Shown here: piece by piece, positions 60,004-64,000 of the stretch
Numbering within the stretch: the stretch's first letter is position 1
Layout: each line of letters opens with the position of its first letter
Source of the DNA: Pseudomonadota bacterium
GTDB lineage: Bacteria > Pseudomonadota > Gammaproteobacteria > Steroidobacterales > Steroidobacteraceae
Assembly (NCBI GenBank): GCA_023391815.1
Contig: JAEWAF010000118.1
Location: forward strand, 65,475 to 129,474
Length of the DNA stretch: 64,000 bases
Direction of reading: 5' to 3'
Program-made: the position numbers and the translations under genes
The notes under the pieces: generated by a model
The model's database searches: none
The model's input: the letters and a program-made list of their open reading frames with translations, nothing else
What the model was told of the DNA's origin: nothing

Positions 60004-61876
60004 TCAACCGAACTGCCAGCCGAACACGTTCCACTGATAGAAGAGGATGCAGAGAATCACAGCCGCCACGCCGCTGAATGTGTACACGAGCCGCTGTGAC
60101 AATGTCCAACAACGATCCGCCCACACCTTCACGGTCGCACCGATCTGAATTGCGGTGGCCGCCGCGAATATGAGTGGCAACAGCAGCACCATCTTGATGG
60201 CTGCAGGCACTCCATAGAATGCCGCGTCGGCATAAGAGAGCACTGTAACAACGGCGGCGAAAATAGTCAGCAGCGCCCAAGCGGAGGTGCCATTCGCCAA
60301 CCGGACCGCCCATCCGTGCGTGCGCTGGTTCGCGTGTGGTGAGCACCGTCGCAAGACGAACGGCACTACGATGAATGTAACGATACAAAACCCCAACAAC
60401 AGCCGGGCCAGCCGCGGGGATTCATACCAGGGCGTGCGTTCGGCACCCCAGTACGGCTCCCCATCGAAAAACAAGTGGGTGGCATGGCCGCTCGGGTCGA
60501 CTCGGAATGCGATGCGTTGCTCGCCACCGACTTCCTGGAACAAGTGCTCGCCGACCGGAATAAACAAACGTTTCTCGCCGCCCGCGCCGCCCACCAGCAA
60601 CCGGCCAGCCGCATCCGAGGCGACTTCAATCTGCATCGCGAGGTTCATCAGCTTGTAGATGTCGCTGATGTTGCGACGACTCGGCTGATACGCGCCGACA
60701 TACTGTCGCGCCACTTGCGCAAAGTTCGTCGGCACAGCCGGTGAGGGCTGCACGGGGCGTGGAAAGTATCGATCGGCGAGCGCTTTCAGCAAGCCGCTGC
60801 GGATCTCGCTGCTGCCGCCGCCGGTAAAGGAGATAAATAGTCCGAGCTGCTGCTCCGGCAATAGCGCCAGCTCGGTATGGAAGAAGTCCGTGTCGCCGGC
60901 GTGGCCCACGACGCGCAAGCCATTGACGCTCCATTCGTAGAACCCCAGCGCCATGCCGGAGAGGCGCTCGTCGTTACGAAATGCGGTCGAGTGCATCGAG
61001 GCCACGGTCTCTGGTCTGAGAATGCGTCGGCCCTCGTATTCGCCTCCCTGCAGATAGGCGAGCATGAAACGTGTCATGTCCAGCGCAGGCGCGGACGCCG
61101 AGCCCGCCGGGCGCCAGCCACCGATGATCTCGAAGGGACGTTTCACGTACTCGCCGTTCTCGAACTCGTAGCCACCGACCTCGTGCCCCTGCAACCTGGC
61201 TGGCAGCGGCTCCTCGAAGGTGCTGAAGCGCATGCCGAGCGGCTCGAAGATATTCAGCCGCACGTAGTCGTTGAACGCAGTCCCGCTGACTTGCTCGACG
61301 ATGAGCCCGGCAAGCGCTGCGCCATAGTTCGAATAGGCGGACAACGTGAGCGGCGGCCGCACGCGGACGGCCATATGTCGCGTCATCGTCTCCCCGATCG
61401 ACAGCTGCTGTTGCGGATCCAGGGCCGTGAGATAGAACAACGAGCCTTCCTCGAAACCCGCGGTATGCGTCATGAGCGATCGAAGGGTGACGGGAGCGGC
61501 AAACGTTCGCGGCAGCTGCATCCCTTGGAGATAGGCGTTGACGTCGGTATCCAGGTCGAGCTTGCCTTGCTCCACGAGTTGCATGACCGCCGTCCATGTG
61601 AAGAGTTTCGAGACCGAACCCACTCGGAACGTACTGAATGCCGGGTCGATCACAGCCCCCCCCGCCGATGATCTCTTCACCATAGCCTTTGGCAAAGATC
61701 GTACTGCCTTGATGCACGACGGCCACGACGGCCGCCGGTATTTTGTCGTTGCGCAAGTAGCCGCTCATCACACCATCGATGAACGCCGAGAGCTCAGCCT
61801 GGTCCGATAGACCCTCAGCGCTCGCCGGCGCGGCAGCGAGCGTCAGTGCCGCGATAAACGCGAACCAGATTTTCAT
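60004..61876 (-). pseudogene. Serine hydrolase (beta-lactamase family), frameshifted at an 8-G tract
   Basis: The signal peptide and first 60 or so residues (MKIWFAFIAALTLAAAPASA to FAKGYGEEIIGGG) are in one frame. The rest, starting AVIDPAFSTFRVGSVSKLFTW, is in another. The break lies at eight consecutive C on the plus strand (61656-61663); seven would restore one frame. The catalytic parts are intact: SVSK (SxxK), YSNYG (YxN) and GHAGDTDFF. Four C-terminal transmembrane helices follow. The intended product is a membrane-anchored periplasmic esterase, D-peptidase or beta-lactamase-like enzyme. The stop is 61 bp before the Lrp gene. The shift could be a sequencing error, mutation or phase-variable tract. 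Confidence 0.8.
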
Positions 61877-61896
61877 ACGCCGATTTCCTTGCCAGC

Positions 61897-64000
61897 TCAA
61901 TGGAATGAATAGCGCAGCTCGACCCCGATCTCCCGCGGCCTGAGCAGCGTGCGCATGCCGCCAAACAGCGGATCGCTGCTAGTGACGACCGCGTATTCGT
62001 TTGTGATATTGCGGCCGAACAGCTCCACGGACAGGTTGTCCCGTCGCGCGCCGATTCGCACGTTCGCCGCGTCGTAACCGGGCTGATTGAGCACGCGCGA
62101 CACATCGAACTTGTATCTCACATTACCCACATAGACGTAGTCGGCCCGCGCGAATCCCGCCCATTGCGACGTGAGATCGAAGTCGTACTGCACCCCCGCG
62201 CTCAAGTTGCGCTCCGGCGCGCCCGACACGCGTTCGCCGACTTCGAACTCGACTCCAGGCTTCAAATTCACGAACTCGTTGTGAACGTACGATGCGCCCA
62301 GATTCAATTCCCAGGCGGCGGCGAGCCGCGCGGTCAGCTCGACCTCCATGCCCTCGCCGTCCACGTCACCGGCGTTGAACGTGCCGTCGAAACCGCATTC
62401 AAAGCTGCTGCCGAGCTGCACGCCCTTCCACTCTTGCTTGAAAACTGCCGCGTTGACGCCAAGCCGTCCCTCCGCCAGCCGCGATTTGATGCCAAGCTCG
62501 TAGCTCCACAGCGTGTCCGGCTCGGACAGCGGCCCGAGCCCGATGGTTGCAGCTTCGCCTGCGCAGTCGCCGAGATACGCGACCGATTGGTTAACGGTGC
62601 CGCTACGAAAGCCACGTGCGGCCTGGACATACATCGTCAGATCGTCGCTGGGCTCGTAGCGCAGATACGCCGAGGGATTCAGCTCGTAACTCGTGCCTGT
62701 GACGCGCGGATCGGCGGGCGCCAGTCCGCCTAACAGGAATCCCTCAGCAGCCGGATTGAGACTCGAGAGCTCGTCCTCGAGATAGCGTGCGCCGATGCCA
62801 GCGGTCCAGCCGGGCGCGAATCGATAGCTCACCTCGCCGAACACCGAGCGCTGACGCTGCTCGAAATATCTGCGATTCTCCCCAGGCACGAGCCTCAACA
62901 GGAAATCCTGGTCGAACATGACTTTCGGCAGGCACGTCGGACAGCTGAAGTCGAGCGCCAGCTGATCGAAGTCAGACTGCTGATCCATGTAGAACGCGCC
63001 AAACAACCATTGCAGCGGCGCGTCGCCGTGAGATTGCAGGCGAACCTCCTGGGTGAACAGCTCACCTTCGGTGGTGTCACGAAGCGCCCATAACTGCTCC
63101 GGAAGCCCGGTGCTCACAGAGAACGGACCGAGATCGGAGCGGCCGGACGCGGTCATCTTGGTGAAGCTGCTCGCCGAGACCAAACTCACGCGGTCCCACT
63201 CGTAATCGATCACAAGCGTGGCTACATCGAGGCTCTCGGTGTATCTGCCGGGCTCGAACAGATCCAGAGCGCGCTGCTGAGCGTAGCGTCCCGCGACGGG
63301 CTCCACTTGCGGCTGCGCGCCGGTGCGCACGTCCTGCGTGGCGAATGTCACATCGAACCGAAGTTGATCCGTCGGTTGCCACCTCAGCGCCGCCCGAGCG
63401 CCCCACGTGTCTTCGGAGTCGATGTCTTTACGCGTGAAAGCGGGTGTTGCCGGGCGGATCAGCGTGCGCTCGGGCAGCTCGAAATCGGCGCTGTAGTCGA
63501 TGCTCTCGCGTGCCGGAGAAACATTGTCGATGTAGCCGGCAACATCGTCCTTGTAGCCGACCAACCTCAATGCCAGCCGGTCCGTGACGAGCGGGATATT
63601 GATCGTGCTCTCCAGGTGATGGCTCGCATCGTCCGACTGCGCGGTAAACGCGCCGCTCATCCCGAGATCGACTTCGAAATCGCGCAGGTCGGGCGCCGCG
63701 GGCACGATGCGCAATACGCCGGTCAAAGCATTGGCGCCGAACAGCGTGCCCTGAGGACCCCGAAGCACTTCCACGCGCTCGATATCGACCAGGCGAAGGT
63801 TGGGCTTCCCGCCCTGATTGGTGATCACGCTCGTGACGGTTTCGCCGAAGTACGTGGCGACTTCGGACCCGGTGCCGCCGGTCGCGACGATGCCACGGAT
63901 GCGGATGTCCGAGCTGCCCGGCCCGCTATTCTGAAAGTACACCCCGGGCAGTGTATTCAGATAATCGGCGAATTGTGAGAAGCCGCGCGCTTCGATATCC
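61897..64000 (-). CDS. TonB-dependent receptor (partial, 5' end outside the window)
   Basis: At least 700 residues of an outer-membrane receptor are present, and the frame continues past the window edge (SQFADYLNTLPGVYFQNSGPG). Plug signatures are GSSDIRIRGI, RLVDIERVEVLRGPQGTLFGANALTGVLRIVP, typical of the iron-complex/other-nutrient receptor group with the VEVLRGPQGTLFG block. The barrel ends in the aromatic pair FH (VELRYSFH), an unusual C-terminus because most end in Phe itself. A serine hydrolase gene starts 20 bp after the stop, so the two form an operon, perhaps with the Lrp gene. Confidence 0.9.
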   Translation of the reverse strand, partial: DIEARGFSQFADYLNTLPGVYFQNSGPGSSDIRIRGIVATGGTGSEVATYFGETVTSVITNQGGKPNLRLVDIERVEVLRGPQGTLFGANALTGVLRIVPAAPDLRDFEVDLGMSGAFTAQSDDASHHLESTINIPLVTDRLALRLVGYKDDVAGYIDNVSPARESIDYSADFELPERTLIRPATPAFTRKDIDSEDTWGARAALRWQPTDQLRFDVTFATQDVRTGAQPQVEPVAGRYAQQRALDLFEPGRYTESLDVATLVIDYEWDRVSLVSASSFTKMTASGRSDLGPFSVSTGLPEQLWALRDTTEGELFTQEVRLQSHGDAPLQWLFGAFYMDQQSDFDQLALDFSCPTCLPKVMFDQDFLLRLVPGENRRYFEQRQRSVFGEVSYRFAPGWTAGIGARYLEDELSSLNPAAEGFLLGGLAPADPRVTGTSYELNPSAYLRYEPSDDLTMYVQAARGFRSGTVNQSVAYLGDCAGEAATIGLGPLSEPDTLWSYELGIKSRLAEGRLGVNAAVFKQEWKGVQLGSSFECGFDGTFNAGDVDGEGMEVELTARLAAAWELNLGASYVHNEFVNLKPGVEFEVGERVSGAPERNLSAGVQYDFDLTSQWAGFARADYVYVGNVRYKFDVSRVLNQPGYDAANVRIGARRDNLSVELFGRNITNEYAVVTSSDPLFGGMRTLLRPREIGVELRYSFH

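Overview
The window is high-GC proteobacterial DNA, most likely from a gammaproteobacterium of the Steroidobacter / Nevskiales type. That assignment is inferred from style: many large TonB-dependent receptors, paired DUF1552/DUF1592 proteins, a HiPIP, sugar-responsive ROK genes and a gene-cassette array. No rRNA, tRNA or CRISPR array was seen. Most genes are complete. The two ends cut a DUF1552 gene (left) and a TonB-dependent receptor gene (right).

1-12.5 kb: two DUF1592-DUF1552 modules. These are secreted, planctomycete-type c-heme proteins with their exported partners. They are interleaved with a c'-type cytochrome, a HiPIP, two TetR regulators (one with an extra N-terminal helix-turn-helix), a type-B carboxylesterase and a decayed phzF gene. 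A motif of about 17 bp recurs upstream of three transcription units around the TetR genes and may be their operator.

12.6-24.1 kb: a TonB-dependent receptor with a near-perfect sigma-54 promoter, an MFS/MHS transporter, and a carbohydrate locus (TonB receptor, AGE-family epimerase/isomerase, ROK sugar kinase, ROK repressor). The locus fits import of a sugar such as mannose or a mannoside, isomerisation and phosphorylation. AT-rich candidate operators lie before the receptor and the kinase.

24.2-28.9 kb: a small integron-like cassette array without an integron integrase (a CALIN). Five attC-like sites separate five minus-strand cassettes. Diverged direct repeats, each ending exactly at a GTTRRRY core, flank the array. 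One copy leads into the array and the other into a SUFU-domain gene. A broken tyrosine-recombinase C-terminus sits at the tail of the array.

28.9-49.8 kb: mixed secreted enzymes: a phosphotriesterase-family hydrolase, a GH27 alpha-galactosidase divergent from a giant esterase, an alpha/beta hydrolase, an isochorismatase-fold protein lacking its catalytic Cys, and a metallophosphoesterase. There is also a DUF262-HNH-AlbA_2 fusion that is a candidate anti-phage nuclease, a lipoprotein plus membrane metzincin/OmpA protein pair, and a MerR/NTF2/DoxX group.

46.9-64 kb: a TonB receptor with a divergent STN-like domain is transcribed divergently from a single-polypeptide ECF sigma factor-FecR fusion, forming a compact cell-surface signalling unit. 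Then come a secreted hydrolase, a ferritin-like diiron protein, a second sigma-54-controlled TonB receptor sharing a 42-bp upstream element with the first, a VirJ-like hydrolase, a GYD protein, a YbaK deacylase and an Lrp regulator. The window ends with a serine hydrolase frameshifted at an 8-G tract, next to a final TonB receptor.
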